64,000 bases of DNA from Rhodopseudomonas palustris (GCF_007005445.1 NZ_CP041387.1:124001-188000); one strand, 5' to 3'; numbered from the stretch's first letter, positions 8,269 through 21,608 are shown. Program-made: numbers and translations. Notes: a model not told the origin generated them from the letters alone.

Positions 8269-9144
8269 TTATTTGTCGAGATAACGTTTCATGTCGTCGA
8301 TCAGGGCGTCGCGCAGGTCGTCGCGCTGCATTGCAAACGCGATGTTGGCGCGCAGGAAGCCGGCCTTCGATCCGCAGTCGTGTCGCTCGCCCTCGAACTC
8401 CACGCCATAGAATTTCTGGGTCTTCGACAGCCCGATCATCGCGTCGGTGAGTTGAATCTCGCCGCCGGCGCCGCGCTCCTGCGTCGCCAGGATCTTGAAG
8501 ATCTCGGGCTGCAGGATGTAGCGCCCGGTGATCGACAGGTTCGACGGCGCCGTGCCGGGAGCCGGTTTCTCGACCATGCCGTCGACCTCGAACACCTTGC
8601 CGGTCCGCTTGCCGACGCCGCAGATGCCGTACTGGTGGGTGCGGTCGGCCGGCACTTCTTCCACGGCGATGACGTTGGCCTTGTCGCCGAGCTTCTCGGC
8701 GGCCTGGATCATCTGCTTCAGGCAGCCCGGAGTATTGAGCACCAATTCGTCCGGCAGCACCACCGCGAACGGCTCGTTGCCGACGATGTCGCGCGCGCAC
8801 CACACCGCGTGGCCGAGCCCGTGCGGCGCCTGCTGGCGGGTGAAGCTCATCGCGCCGGCCTCCGGCTGGTCCCGCGCCAGGATCTCCATCTCGTTCTTCT
8901 TGTTGCGCTTCTCCAGCGTGACATCGAGTTCGAACTGACGGTCGAAGTGGTCCTCGATCATGCCCTTGTTGCGCCCGGTGACGAACACGAAGTGTTCGAT
9001 GCCCGCTTCCCGCGCTTCGTCGACGACGTACTGGATCAACGGCTTGTCGACGATCGTCAGCATCTCCTTCGGCATCGCCTTGGTGGCGGGGAGAACGCGG
9101 GTGCCGAGGCCGGCGACCGGGAAGACGGCTTTGCGGATTTTCAT
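8269..9144 (-). CDS. galU: UTP-glucose-1-phosphate uridylyltransferase
   Basis: 291 residues from the ATG at 9144 (MKIRKAVFPVAGLGTR); a longer frame upstream lacks support. The nucleotide-binding signature GLGTRVLPATKAMPKEM is at residues 11-27 and the remaining GalU landmarks are present (DKPLIQYVV, GRNKGMIEDHFD, PDELVLNT, GRYILQPEIF, HDCGSKAGFL). Makes UDP-glucose from glucose-1-phosphate and UTP for surface polysaccharide and glucan synthesis. Length is normal. Tail to tail with the diguanylate cyclase gene; a hydrolase gene lies upstream on the same strand, 123 bases away. Confidence 0.97.
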   Translation of the reverse strand: MKIRKAVFPVAGLGTRVLPATKAMPKEMLTIVDKPLIQYVVDEAREAGIEHFVFVTGRNKGMIEDHFDRQFELDVTLEKRNKKNEMEILARDQPEAGAMSFTRQQAPHGLGHAVWCARDIVGNEPFAVVLPDELVLNTPGCLKQMIQAAEKLGDKANVIAVEEVPADRTHQYGICGVGKRTGKVFEVDGMVEKPAPGTAPSNLSITGRYILQPEIFKILATQERGAGGEIQLTDAMIGLSKTQKFYGVEFEGERHDCGSKAGFLRANIAFAMQRDDLRDALIDDMKRYLDK

Positions 9145-9267
9145 GAGCTGGGAATCTTTCGAGAGGGACGTGAGGGCGAAACCGGACGGTCTTGCAGCCT
9201 GCAACCAAGGCGGATGTGTGAAGTTCCGAAACGCGGCGTGCAGCGTCGCCGGAGACAGAATGTCACA

Positions 9268-10212
9268 TCAGAACAGCGGCGTCCCCGGTACGAAAGCATC
9301 GAACGCGGCCCAGAACTGCTGGCGGTAACGATCCTGCTCCTGCAGGATTTCGTGCTTGGCGCCGGGGATCACCAAATGCGAACCGGCTCGCAAATGATAG
9401 GCGAACTCCTCGATCGCGGGAGTCGAAACCACGCTGTCCATGCCGGCGGCGGTTATCAGGATCGGCTGCCGGATCTGCGACGGGTAGTCGGTGGCCTTGA
9501 AGGCGTGCATCGCGCGGAACGCGGTGTCGGCCCAGGCCACGGTCGGCGAGGCGAGGCCCAGCGTCGGGTCTTCGACGACGATCGCGGCGTTGCGGGCGTA
9601 GCGCACCGGGTCCGAGGTCAGCTTGTTGCCGACGAACGGCTCGGTGTTGGCGAGCACGTCGTTGCCGCCGGGCACGTAGCGGCCGCCCTGGCCGGCCAGC
9701 CGCATCGCGCGCAGCAGCAGCCTGATCGGCAGTGCGGTGGTGTTGCCGGCGAGGTCGATCATCGGGGCCGACAGCACCATGCGGTCGAACCATCGCTTGC
9801 CGGAGCGCGCGATTCGCAGCATCACCGCTCCGCCCATCGAATGCGCCAGCGCGAAATGTGGCGGTGGGCAGTCCGGCAGCACCACGTCGCGGACGAAGGT
9901 TTCGACGTCGACCTCGAAGTCGGCGAAGTTGCGTACATAGCCCTTGCGATAGTCGCGCAGCCGTCGTTCCGAATGGCCCTGGCCGCGCCAGTCGAGCGCC
10001 GCGACCGCGAAGCCGCGATCGCGCAGGTCGCGCACCGTTTCGAAGTACTTTTCGATCTGCTCGGTGCGTCCGGTGAAGACGCACACGGTACCCTTGCGAT
10101 GCCCCGGCGGCTCCCACCGCGCGAACCGCAAGCTCACCCCGTCGGGCGTCTTGATGAAACCGGAGACGGCGTTTTCGGGCACCGGATTGGCAGGAGTCGA
10201 GACGAGCGTCAT
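9268..10212 (-). CDS. Alpha/beta hydrolase, lysophospholipase/monoacylglycerol lipase-like
   Basis: 314 residues. Serine hydrolase_4 type fold: TVCVFTGRTEQIEKY (oxyanion region), LDWRGQGHSERR, nucleophile elbow AHSMGG with Ser125, a later Asp in AAGMDSVV and catalytic His in IPGAKHEIL. This set is typical of PldB-like lysophospholipases and monoacylglycerol lipases. No signal peptide, so cytoplasmic. It precedes galU on the same strand and is divergent from the hsp20 gene; the pairing gives no clear pathway. Substrate not determined by sequence. Confidence 0.88.
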   Translation of the reverse strand: MTLVSTPANPVPENAVSGFIKTPDGVSLRFARWEPPGHRKGTVCVFTGRTEQIEKYFETVRDLRDRGFAVAALDWRGQGHSERRLRDYRKGYVRNFADFEVDVETFVRDVVLPDCPPPHFALAHSMGGAVMLRIARSGKRWFDRMVLSAPMIDLAGNTTALPIRLLLRAMRLAGQGGRYVPGGNDVLANTEPFVGNKLTSDPVRYARNAAIVVEDPTLGLASPTVAWADTAFRAMHAFKATDYPSQIRQPILITAAGMDSVVSTPAIEEFAYHLRAGSHLVIPGAKHEILQEQDRYRQQFWAAFDAFVPGTPLF

Positions 10213-10318
10213 GGACCGGTCCGGAGGGGCGCAAATGCCTGGAAAATTGGGATGAATGCGGCTGGCGCGAACAGCTTCGGGCCCCCTCTTGAACCCCGAA
10301 ACACCCCTCCCATATCAT

Positions 10319-10428
10319 CTTGGTGCAGGCCACACCAAGGGGTCAGGAACTGACTTCCCGGCTGCACGAATGGCCCGGCCCGATGGCGGGCGGGTCGTCA
10401 CATAGTCGCTTCTAGGAGGACTTTGACC
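10319..10428 (+). promoter_or_regulatory. ROSE-type RNA thermometer in the hsp20 leader
   Basis: The 110 bases before the hsp20 ATG fold into a row of hairpins: TTGGTG/CACCAA (10319-10337), GTCAG-GAA-CTGAC, GCCCG-ATGG-CGGGC, and a short last helix in which TCGCT faces the ribosome site AGGAGGA (10414-10420). A U(U/C)GCU box opposite the Shine-Dalgarno sequence as the last of several hairpins defines ROSE elements, known in rhizobial small heat-shock genes. At low temperature the site would be masked; heat would open it. Base pairing was judged by eye. Confidence 0.72.
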
Positions 10429-10905
10429 ATGCGTAGCTTCGATCTCACCCCGTTCTATCGGTCCACCATCGGTTTCGACCGGCTGTTCAATCTGCTGGAC
10501 CAGACGTCCGCCGACGCGGCGGCTCCCGGCTATCCGCCCTACAACATCGAGCGCACCGGCGAGAACGCGTATCGCATCACCGTTGCGGTCGCTGGATTCT
10601 CTCCGTCCGAACTGTCGATCGTCAGCAAGGAGAACACGCTGACCATCAAGGGCGAGAAGGGCGGTGAAGAGGCCGGCAAGGCTGAGGTGCTTTATCGCGG
10701 TATCGCCGCGCGCGCGTTCGAGCGGGCGTTCCAGCTCGCCGACTACGTCACGGTGAAGAACGCCAGCCTCGAAAATGGGCTGCTGCACGTCGACCTCGTG
10801 CGCGAGATCCCCGAGGCGAAGAAACCGCGCAGCATTCCGATCAGCATCAATGCTCAGGCGGCCCCGCAGGTGGTCACCAGCAACACCGAGAAGGCTGCCG
10901 CGTAA
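10429..10905 (+). CDS. Small heat-shock protein, Hsp20/alpha-crystallin family
   Basis: 158 residues. The N-terminal DLTPFYRSTIGFDRLFNLLD is typical of IbpA/HspA proteins; the alpha-crystallin domain spans about 42-130 (YPPYNIERTGENAYRITVAV, GFSPSELSI, RGIAARAFERAF, LENGLLHVDL), followed by an I-x-I-type tail (SIPISI). ATP-independent holdase that keeps unfolding proteins soluble in the cytoplasm. The ATG at 10429 has AGGAGGA eight bases upstream, inside a ROSE-like hairpin, so translation is probably temperature controlled. The gene ends at a hairpin terminator that has since received an insertion sequence. Confidence 0.95.
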   Translation: MRSFDLTPFYRSTIGFDRLFNLLDQTSADAAAPGYPPYNIERTGENAYRITVAVAGFSPSELSIVSKENTLTIKGEKGGEEAGKAEVLYRGIAARAFERAFQLADYVTVKNASLENGLLHVDLVREIPEAKKPRSIPISINAQAAPQVVTSNTEKAAA

Positions 10906-10957
10906 CGCCGCGAGCCGTTCGGCGAATCCCTGTCGCTACATAGACCTCTAGCCAAGC

Positions 10958-10983
10958 AGGCGCCCCGGGCAACCGGGGCGCCT
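10958..10983 (+). terminator. Perfect 11-bp hairpin with GCAA loop, copy 1 (hsp20 terminator)
   Basis: AGGCGCCCCGG-GCAA-CCGGGGCGCCT. The same 26 bases recur at 12479-12504 on the other side of the IS1182-type element. Before the insertion this was one bidirectional terminator between hsp20 and the convergent gene at 12526-13296. Confidence 0.8.
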
Positions 10984-12478
10984 CAGACCGCTGACAAACC
11001 CCGTCGATTTTCGGCGGGGTTTTGTTTTTGGCGAGTGGCGCAGCGCCCGGTGTCTCAGCCTGGCGCGGGAATTGGCCCGGTGGCCAGTGCGAGGGCTATC
11101 TTCTTGATGTTCTGGGCGGCGGCTGCCAGCAGGCACTGGCATTTGACGGCCACCAGGCCTCTGAAGCGCGCGTAGCGGTGGCCATGGAGCTGTTTGGCGT
11201 CGGCAAAGGAACGTTCGACCGTCTCCTTGCGGCGTTTGTAGATGCGCTTGCCCCAGGGCGTTAGACGGTTGGCGTCGGTGCGCTCGCGGGCCTCGGCCCA
11301 GACGTGGCGGGTGATCAGACGAACCGCGTTGCGGCTCGACGTGCACGAGGCGAGCAGCGGACAGTCTTTGCAGATCGCAGGATCGCTCTTGTAGTGGCGG
11401 TAGCCGGTGCGATCGGTGGTGGAGTAGCTGAGTAACTGTCCCTGCGGGCAACGATAGCTGTCCAGCTCCGCTTCATAGGCGAAGGCCTTGTTCGGCATCA
11501 TGCCGGGCCGCGGCGGGGTTGGCCGGCGATAGCCGATGACGCCCGGAATGTTGCGCTGTTCCAGGCCGTGGGCGATTCCTGAGGTGGCATAGCCGGCGTC
11601 GAGGCCGACGGCGGCGACATCAAAGCCGAAGCGTTGCCGTTGGCGATCGAGCCGGCCGAGATAGACGATCGAGTCGTGGACGTTGGCCGGCGTGGCGTGT
11701 GTATCGGTGATGATCCCGAGCCGGCCGTCGACGGTGCGGTGGTCGAGGTAGAAGAATCCCTTCGGCTTGCCTTCGCGCACCATGTAGCCGGCATCCGGAT
11801 CGGTCCGCGACACCTTGGTCTCCTTCTCGACCGGCTGTCGCTCTTTCTCCGGGAGGGGTTTCTTGCCGTGGGCCGCGCGATCCGCCTCGATCGCGGCGTC
11901 CAGATCATCCCAGTAATCGGCCCGCGATTTGGCGACCACTGCGGTGTCGTAGCGGTTCTTGTTGGCGTTGGCCTTCAGATGCGTGGAATCGGTGTAGAGC
12001 ACCGTGCCATCGACCAGCCCCTTGGCGATCGCCTGGGTCACGATCGCGTCGAAGATGTCCTGCGCGACCGCAGTGTCGTTGTAGCGGCGCCGCCGGTTCT
12101 GGCTGAGCGTCGAGGCGTCGAACACCGGATCGGTCAGCTTCAACCCCAGAAACCACCGATAGGCGACGTTGACCTCGATCTCGCGCACCAGCTGCCGCTC
12201 GGAGCGGATGCCGAACAGGTAGCCGATGAACAGCGCCTTGAACATCAGCGTCGGATCGAGCGGCGGCCGGCCGTTGTCTGGGCAATACAGCCCGGCGACC
12301 CGATCGTGGATGAACGAAAAATCGATCACCGCGTCGATCTTGCGAAGCAGGTGATCCTTCGGAACCAGACCGTCGAGACTGACCATCTCGATCGAAGTCT
12401 GTTGCGGTGAGGGTTTGCGAAGCATCACCCATGGAATCAAAACTCCCCGCCAATGGCGAGGAGTTTGTCAGCAGTCTG
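10984..12478 (-). mobile_element. IS1182-type insertion sequence (1,495 bp) in a terminator hairpin
   Basis: Ends are inverted repeats: the left end starts CAGACCGCTGACAAAC and the inverted right end starts CAGACTGCTGACAAAC. Each is followed by an internal G/C-rich hairpin (about 10997-11024 and 12440-12466). One transposase gene fills the element. The flanking direct repeat is 26 bp and is exactly the palindromic terminator AGGCGCCCCGG-GCAA-CCGGGGCGCCT. The IS1182 family is known for palindromic targets and long, variable duplications. Confidence 0.9.
11055..12425 (-). CDS. IS1182-family transposase
   Basis: 456 residues from the ATG at 12425; a TTG 15 bases upstream would add five residues. 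The N-terminal DUF772-type region (about 10-110: PPLDPTLMFKALFIGYLFGI, ERQLVREIEVNVAYRWFLGL, DASTLSQNRRRR) precedes a DDE core: LYTDSTHLKA (first Asp), AAVGLDAGYAT (second Asp) and VERSFADAKQLHGHRYARFRG split around the catalytic Glu. A Cys cluster (CKDCPLLASC) lies between. Length and motifs are complete, so the element may be mobile. Its expression would run toward the hsp20 terminator copy at 10958. Confidence 0.95.
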   Translation of the reverse strand: MLRKPSPQQTSIEMVSLDGLVPKDHLLRKIDAVIDFSFIHDRVAGLYCPDNGRPPLDPTLMFKALFIGYLFGIRSERQLVREIEVNVAYRWFLGLKLTDPVFDASTLSQNRRRRYNDTAVAQDIFDAIVTQAIAKGLVDGTVLYTDSTHLKANANKNRYDTAVVAKSRADYWDDLDAAIEADRAAHGKKPLPEKERQPVEKETKVSRTDPDAGYMVREGKPKGFFYLDHRTVDGRLGIITDTHATPANVHDSIVYLGRLDRQRQRFGFDVAAVGLDAGYATSGIAHGLEQRNIPGVIGYRRPTPPRPGMMPNKAFAYEAELDSYRCPQGQLLSYSTTDRTGYRHYKSDPAICKDCPLLASCTSSRNAVRLITRHVWAEARERTDANRLTPWGKRIYKRRKETVERSFADAKQLHGHRYARFRGLVAVKCQCLLAAAAQNIKKIALALATGPIPAPG

Positions 12479-12504
12479 AGGCGCCCCGGGCAACCGGGGC
12501 GCCT
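12479..12504 (-). terminator. Perfect 11-bp hairpin with GCAA loop, copy 2
   Basis: Exact duplicate of 10958-10983. It retains the original right flank (TTTGTGTG), and on the minus strand it ends the transcript of the gene at 12526-13296. The duplication leaves a terminator on both sides of the insertion. Confidence 0.75.
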
Positions 12505-12525
12505 TTGTGTGATGGTCTGCCGTCT

Positions 12526-13296
12526 TCACTCCAGCGTCTGCACCGGCGGCAGCGGTTCGGTCGGGAGGATGGTGGCGGATGACTTTGCCTGGGCCGGTGC
12601 CGGACCCGCGGCCGATGGCGTTACGGCCGGCGAGGTCTGGACCGTGGCGGTGTCCTGCTTCGGCGCGCGGGCTCCGTCTTGCTTGGCCTGATCGAGCGCC
12701 GGCTTCGAGCCGTCCTTGGCGGCGTCGGCGCCAGCGGCCTTGGCCGCCTTTTCACCCGCAGGGTGCTGCGGCGACGGCCGGGGGAGCGGGGTGGCCGGAT
12801 TTCGGGCGGCGACGCGCGCGACCGGCTTCGGCGGCCGCGGCGGATTGCGTTCGATGAAGCGCGGCAGGCCCTGGATCCGGCCGTAGCTGGCGACCGTCAC
12901 CTCTTCCATCCGGTCGCCCATCTGCCACGCCGGCATGAACCGGACCAGCCTGCCGGTGCGGGCGTCGATCACCAGGCGACCATCGTCGCCGTCCGGATTG
13001 ATCACCGCCATGGTGTAGACGAGGCCGCGTTGGCGCGGGTAGCCGAGCGGCGCGAAACCTTCGGCGCGTGCCGCCCGGGTGACTGCATCCGGCGACAACA
13101 CATCGAGCGCGTCGACCGGCGGCGCCGCGCGGCGCGTCTCTCGCGGCGGCGGCATCGCCGCGTAAGAGCCCTGAATGTCCGACACACTGGTGACGGGCGG
13201 CCGTGCGGCGCCGCCGGCCGGCAGCGGATCGGCCATCGCCGTGGTTGCGGCGGTCGCGGCTAGACCGGCCGACATCACCCACCCTTTGAATTTCAT
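12526..13296 (-). CDS. Exported PepSY-like protein with disordered Ala/Pro/Lys tail
   Basis: 256 residues from the ATG at 13296 (MKFKGWVMSAGLAATAATTAMADPLP), which gives a clean signal peptide; the longer frame upstream is not needed. Residues about 70-135 contain FAPLGYPRQRGLVYTMAVINPDG...LVIDARTGRLVRF, resembling a PepSY-type domain (substrate/protease inhibition or envelope sensing). The last 100 residues are low complexity (Ala, Pro, Lys, Gln) and probably disordered. Convergent with hsp20 across the IS. No function can be assigned beyond an envelope location. Confidence 0.75.
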   Translation of the reverse strand: MKFKGWVMSAGLAATAATTAMADPLPAGGAARPPVTSVSDIQGSYAAMPPPRETRRAAPPVDALDVLSPDAVTRAARAEGFAPLGYPRQRGLVYTMAVINPDGDDGRLVIDARTGRLVRFMPAWQMGDRMEEVTVASYGRIQGLPRFIERNPPRPPKPVARVAARNPATPLPRPSPQHPAGEKAAKAAGADAAKDGSKPALDQAKQDGARAPKQDTATVQTSPAVTPSAAGPAPAQAKSSATILPTEPLPPVQTLE

Positions 13297-13710
13297 GGTT
13301 CGAAGCTCCCTGCAGCGCCCGCTCCGGCGTGGCGCGGGCGGGAGCCTCGCGGGGGAATTTGACCGGGGGTTGGCCCAAACGCGGCGCATTTGGCGTGAAT
13401 CCGCGGCGACGGCGGATCGATCCAACGGAGGACTCGGGCGCGCTTGTGTGCTAGACAAAAATTTGGCAAAGTCGTGCTAGGACAGCATCGCTGTCTCATT
13501 TACGGTGGTATCCCGGCACGGGGTTTGCAGCGTCACGCGAGGCGATGGACGTCGCGCGCGGCACCTCATTGTCCGTTGGGCGATATGGACACCGGGGTCT
13601 GAATACGCAAATCGTGGCTCGCAGAGCGCGAGCGGTGGCCCGGAGGGTGCCGCGACCGCCTGAGCTGCGCCGACACTGGAGTATCCCCTCCCGGGATGAA
13701 GAGGACGAAG
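13297..13710. other. 414-bp region between the PepSY-like gene and gltB
   Basis: Promoter region of two divergent genes. I see no gene, repeat or recognisable nitrogen-control (NtrC or sigma-54) site. A TGGCAAAGTCGTGCT stretch at about 13464 resembles a -24/-12 promoter but the spacing is wrong by one base. Confidence 0.4.
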
Positions 13711-18450
<4,740 letters not shown>

Positions 18451-18461
18451 GGTCTCGATCG

Positions 18462-18506
18462 CTCATCCTTCGAGACGCGCGCCGCAGGCGCGCTCCTCAG
18501 GATGAG
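18462..18506. repeat. Palindromic intergenic repeat (CTCATCC...GGATGAG type)
   Basis: CTCATCCTTCGAGACGCGCG...CGCGCTCCTCAGGATGAG forms a long hairpin between gltB and gltD. A partial second unit lies at about 18550-18592 and a related, degraded copy at 20525-20584. It is a dispersed palindromic element rather than a terminator, since it sits inside the gltBD unit. Confidence 0.65.
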
Positions 18507-18647
18507 GGCCGGACGCGCGGCGTGCCGCTGTCCGGCAACCAGCACAGTCCCCTCGAGGTGAGGAGGCGCGAAGCGCCGTCTCGAACCATGAGGGCCACGA
18601 AACGAAGACTTAAAGTCGAAGACAAGAATTCGAGGCGTCAGAGTTCG

Positions 18648-20102
18648 ATGGGCAAGGTCACGGGGTTTCTGGAAATCGAGCGGCATGATCGCGCCTATGC
18701 GCCGGTCGCCGAGCGGATCAAGGGCTACAACGAATTCGTCGTCCCGCTCAGCGAGAAAGACCTGCGCGACCAGGCCGCACGCTGCATGAACTGCGGCATC
18801 CCGTATTGCCACGGCACCGGCTCGCCGCAGCCGGGAGCGACCGGCTGCCCGGTCAACAACCAGATCCCGGACTGGAACGATCTGGTCTACAACGGCTATT
18901 GGCAGGAAGCCGCGCGCACCCTGCACTCGACCAACAACTTCCCGGAATTCACCGGCCGGATCTGCCCGGCGCCGTGCGAAGCGTCGTGCACGCTGAACAT
19001 CGACGACAACCCGGTCACCATCAAGACGATCGAATGCGCGATCGTCGACACCGCGTTCGACAACGGCTGGGTCAAGCCGGAGATTGCCGCGGTCAAGACC
19101 GGTCAGAGCGTCGCGATCGTCGGCGCCGGCCCGGCCGGCCTCGCCTGCGCCCAGCAGCTCGCGCGTGCCGGTCACGACGTCCACGTCTATGAGAAGTTCG
19201 CCAAGGCCGGCGGTCTGCTCCGCTACGGCATCCCGGACTTCAAGATGGAGAAGCATCTGATCGACCGCCGTGTCGCGCAGATGGAGGCCGAGGGCGTCAC
19301 CTTCCATTACGGCGCGCCGGTCGGCGGCAGCGCTCCGGGCGCGGTCGATCCGGCCGAGCTCCTGAAGCAGTACGACGCCGTGGCGCTGACCGGCGGCGCC
19401 GAAGCGCCGCGCGATCTGCCGATCCCGGGCCGTGAGCTTGCCGGCATCCATTTCGCGATGGACTTCCTCACCCAGCAGAACCGCCGCGTCTCCGGCGAAG
19501 CCGTGAACGGCACCGACATCCTCGCCGCCGGCAAGAACGTGGTGGTGATCGGCGGCGGCGACACCGGTTCGGACTGCATCGGCACCTCGATCCGTCAGGG
19601 CGCCAAGTCGGTGACCCAGATCGAGATCATGCCGGCGCCGCCGGAGCGCGAGAACAAGGGACTGACCTGGCCGAACTGGCCGATGAAGATGCGCACCTCC
19701 TCGAGCCAGGCCGAAGGCGCGCAGCGCGAATTCGCCGTGATGACGCAGTCGTTCGAAGGCGAGGGCGGCGTCGTCAAGAAGCTGAACTGCGTCCGCGTCG
19801 ACGCCAAGTTCCAGCCGATCCCCGGCACCGAATTCGTGCTCGAAGCCGACCTCGTGCTGCTGGCGATGGGCTTCGTCTCGCCGGTCAAGGAAGGTCTCCT
19901 CACCCAGCTCGGCGTCGCGCTCGATCCGCGCGGCAACGTCGCGGCCGACCTGTCGCACTTCACCACCTCGGTCGACAAGGTGTTCGCCGCCGGCGACATG
20001 CGCCGCGGCCAGTCGCTGGTGGTGTGGGCGATCCGCGAAGGCCGCCTGTGTGCGCAGGCGATCGATCGGTTCCTGATGGGTAGCACGACGCTGCCGAGGT
20101 AG
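18648..20102 (+). CDS. gltD: Glutamate synthase (NADPH) small subunit
   Basis: 484 residues from the ATG at 18648 ([20 protein letters not shown]); an upstream in-frame ATG at about 18590 is less typical. N-terminal Cys-rich ferredoxin-like domain ([12 protein letters not shown] at about 46, [20 protein letters not shown]) for 4Fe-4S clusters, FAD site GAGPAG (about 158), NADPH site GGGDTG (about 302), and a C-terminal [17 protein letters not shown]-domain end. Passes electrons from NADPH to GltB. Its last 40 codons are duplicated at 21235-21357. Confidence 0.96.
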   Translation: MGKVTGFLEIERHDRAYAPVAERIKGYNEFVVPLSEKDLRDQAARCMNCGIPYCHGTGSPQPGATGCPVNNQIPDWNDLVYNGYWQEAARTLHSTNNFPEFTGRICPAPCEASCTLNIDDNPVTIKTIECAIVDTAFDNGWVKPEIAAVKTGQSVAIVGAGPAGLACAQQLARAGHDVHVYEKFAKAGGLLRYGIPDFKMEKHLIDRRVAQMEAEGVTFHYGAPVGGSAPGAVDPAELLKQYDAVALTGGAEAPRDLPIPGRELAGIHFAMDFLTQQNRRVSGEAVNGTDILAAGKNVVVIGGGDTGSDCIGTSIRQGAKSVTQIEIMPAPPERENKGLTWPNWPMKMRTSSSQAEGAQREFAVMTQSFEGEGGVVKKLNCVRVDAKFQPIPGTEFVLEADLVLLAMGFVSPVKEGLLTQLGVALDPRGNVAADLSHFTTSVDKVFAAGDMRRGQSLVVWAIREGRLCAQAIDRFLMGSTTLPR

Positions 20103-20126
20103 GCGTCGAAACGACCCTTCCCACAC

Positions 20127-20238
20127 CGTCATCGCCCGACTTGATCGGGCGACCCAGTATCCCAGAGCGTCGGTCGCAATGCAGTGCTCTGCTGCGAGCG
20201 CTCTGGAAAACTGGATCCCCGCCTACGCGGGGATGACG
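20127..20238. repeat. 112-bp palindromic repeat, family A, copy 1
   Basis: Begins CGTCATCGCCCG...CGGGCGACCCAGTAT and ends with an inverted counterpart GGATCCCCGCC...GGGGATGACG. Another 112-bp copy lies at 22330-22441 and a shorter one at 43907-44008. The ends CGTCAT/ATGACG are inverted, as in a non-autonomous palindromic element. Confidence 0.75.
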
Positions 20239-20301
20239 GGTGGTGGTGAGGCGTGCGCGGTAGCACAACCATGCTGCGCGAACCACGACGGACTCTCGAC
20301 C

Positions 20302-20456
20302 CGTCATTCCGGGGCACGCGCGCAGCGCGTGAGCCCGGAATCCATAACCCCTGCGTTCGTGGTAACGTCGAGGCGGGCGTCACTGCGACTCTGCCACATC
20401 GCCGATACTGCGGCGTATGGATTCCGGGCTCGCGCTTCGCGCGCCCCGGAATGACG
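20302..20456. repeat. Palindromic repeat, family B, copy 1
   Basis: CGTCATTCCGGGGC...GCCCGGAATCC, a non-repetitive middle, then GGATTCCGGGC...GCCCCGGAATGACG. Each arm is itself a hairpin and the arms are inverted to one another. Related copies are at 21609-21709, 22502-22603 and 52873-52977. Confidence 0.75.
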
Positions 20457-20599
20457 TGGGGTAAGGGGTGCGACCGTACGCCGCGCCATCAGCGCGTAGC
20501 GCCCAACTCACCCAACAGCACGGCCTCATCCTGAGGAGCCGCGGCGCAGCTCGAAGAGCGTAGCAGGGGCGCCTCGAAGGATGGATTGCCGGGTCAAGC

Positions 20600-21234
20600 C
20601 CGCCAATCAGCCCGCTATTCCCATTAGATGCTGCGAAACTACGGCTCCTTCTTTCACCGTTCCTCGTGTGGGCAAGAGCGGGCCTCCGCAATCCGGGACT
20701 GCCGCTTGCAGCTCTGATCCAAAGTTCCGATGCCAAAGTTTGCCAGCGGAGGGTGATTGAAACACGCCTCAATGGCCAAGATGCCGATTGCCGGCACCAA
20801 ATACCATTGCATTGAGGACGGTTGAGCTGAGCTCGTCAGATGGCTGAAATTAGTCATCCCTCCAGGAGGCATGCGGTTTCTAAACAGAAGAGTTTGGCAT
20901 CTTGCCGAATCGTCGCCAAGTAACTCGAATGCGTTGTTCCTCGTACGGGTGTTCCATCGATCGAGCTTAGGTTGGACCTCATGGCGAACAAAAGAAAGGG
21001 GCGGCTTCAGGGCCGGTACGTGCCTCCGCATCTGAGGCCTCTGCCCAATCGTCCCAGTAGTTACGTTGCTGTTGCAGCCTATCAAGAGCATGTCGAGCCA
21101 TCCCAAGCGAAGAAGAGTTCGCCACCTGTGCAGGGGGAATTCGAATTCGAACCAAAAAATGATGACGATGACTAGCTGGGCTTCGGCGGTGCCGTCTCGC
21201 CGCCAATTCGTATCGGCTGTCGTAAGTCCATAAT
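20600..21234. other. Gene-poor, lower-GC segment between gltD and its 3' duplicate
   Basis: About 630 bases with visibly lower G/C and shorter open frames than the surroundings. Only one small candidate gene (20981-21175) can be suggested. No integrase, transposase or tRNA is seen. It is enclosed by gltD and a copied gltD 3' end, so it looks like inserted or duplicated-in DNA. Confidence 0.5.
20981..21175 (+). CDS. Small hypothetical protein
   Basis: 64 residues, [22 protein letters not shown]..., basic at the N-terminus and strongly acidic at the end ([12 protein letters not shown]). No recognised domain and only a weak ribosome site (TAGGTTGG). The codon choice is less G/C-biased than that of neighbouring genes, consistent with foreign origin or with no coding role. 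It lies in the lower-GC segment between gltD and the duplicated gltD end. Could be a chance frame. Confidence 0.35.
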   Translation: MANKRKGRLQGRYVPPHLRPLPNRPSSYVAVAAYQEHVEPSQAKKSSPPVQGEFEFEPKNDDDD

Positions 21235-21357
21235 GTCTTCGCCGCCGGCGACATGCGCCGCGGCCAGTCGCTGGTGGTGTGGGCGATCCGCGAAGGCCGC
21301 CTCTGCGCCCAAGCGATCGACCGGTTCCTGATGGGCGCGACCACGCTGCCGCGGTAA
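21235..21357 (+). pseudogene. Duplicated 3' end of gltD
   Basis: Encodes [18 protein letters not shown]...[10 protein letters not shown] and a stop: the last 40 residues of GltD with one visible substitution (ATT for STT) and a number of silent changes. No start or upstream gltD sequence is present. The silent differences show the copy is not recent, or came from a related strain. Such a copied gene end is the usual scar of an integration or tandem duplication at the 3' end of a gene. Confidence 0.85.
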
Positions 21358-21376
21358 GCGGCGCAATAGCAACGCC

Positions 21377-21461
21377 GTAGGATGGGTTGAGCGCAGCGAA
21401 ACCCATCCTTTCCTCGACGCGCCGTAAAGCGATGGGTTTCGCGCTGCTCGACCCATCCTAC
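21377..21461. repeat. Palindromic repeat, family C
   Basis: GTAGGATGGGTTGAGCGCAG...GAAACCCATC, then an inverted arm GATGGGTTTCGCGCTGCTCG...CCCATCCTAC. A long two-arm palindrome immediately after the gltD fragment. Confidence 0.7.
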
Positions 21462-21483
21462 AGACGATCACTCACACAGGCGC

Positions 21484-21587
21484 CATGCGCGGGCTCGACC
21501 CGCGCATCCATCGCGCGCACAGCGCGGCATCATCGAAATCGCTTAGGACGAAGGCCGATGGATGGCCGGGTCAAGCCCGGCCATGAC
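21484..21587. repeat. Palindromic repeat, family D, copy 1
   Basis: CATGCGCGGGCTCGACCCGC...CATCC, spacer, then GGATGGCCGGGTCAAGCCCGGCCATGAC. Each arm is a hairpin. A second copy occurs between wrbA and the pirin gene (40394-40480). Confidence 0.7.
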
Positions 21588-21608
21588 GCGCGAGGCGAAC
21601 TAACCACG

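Noticed and set aside
13464..13480. Sigma-54 promoter upstream of gltB
   Set aside because: TGGCAAAGTCGTGCT lacks the correct spacing to a TTGC -12 element and lies over 200 bases from the start with no NtrC site seen.
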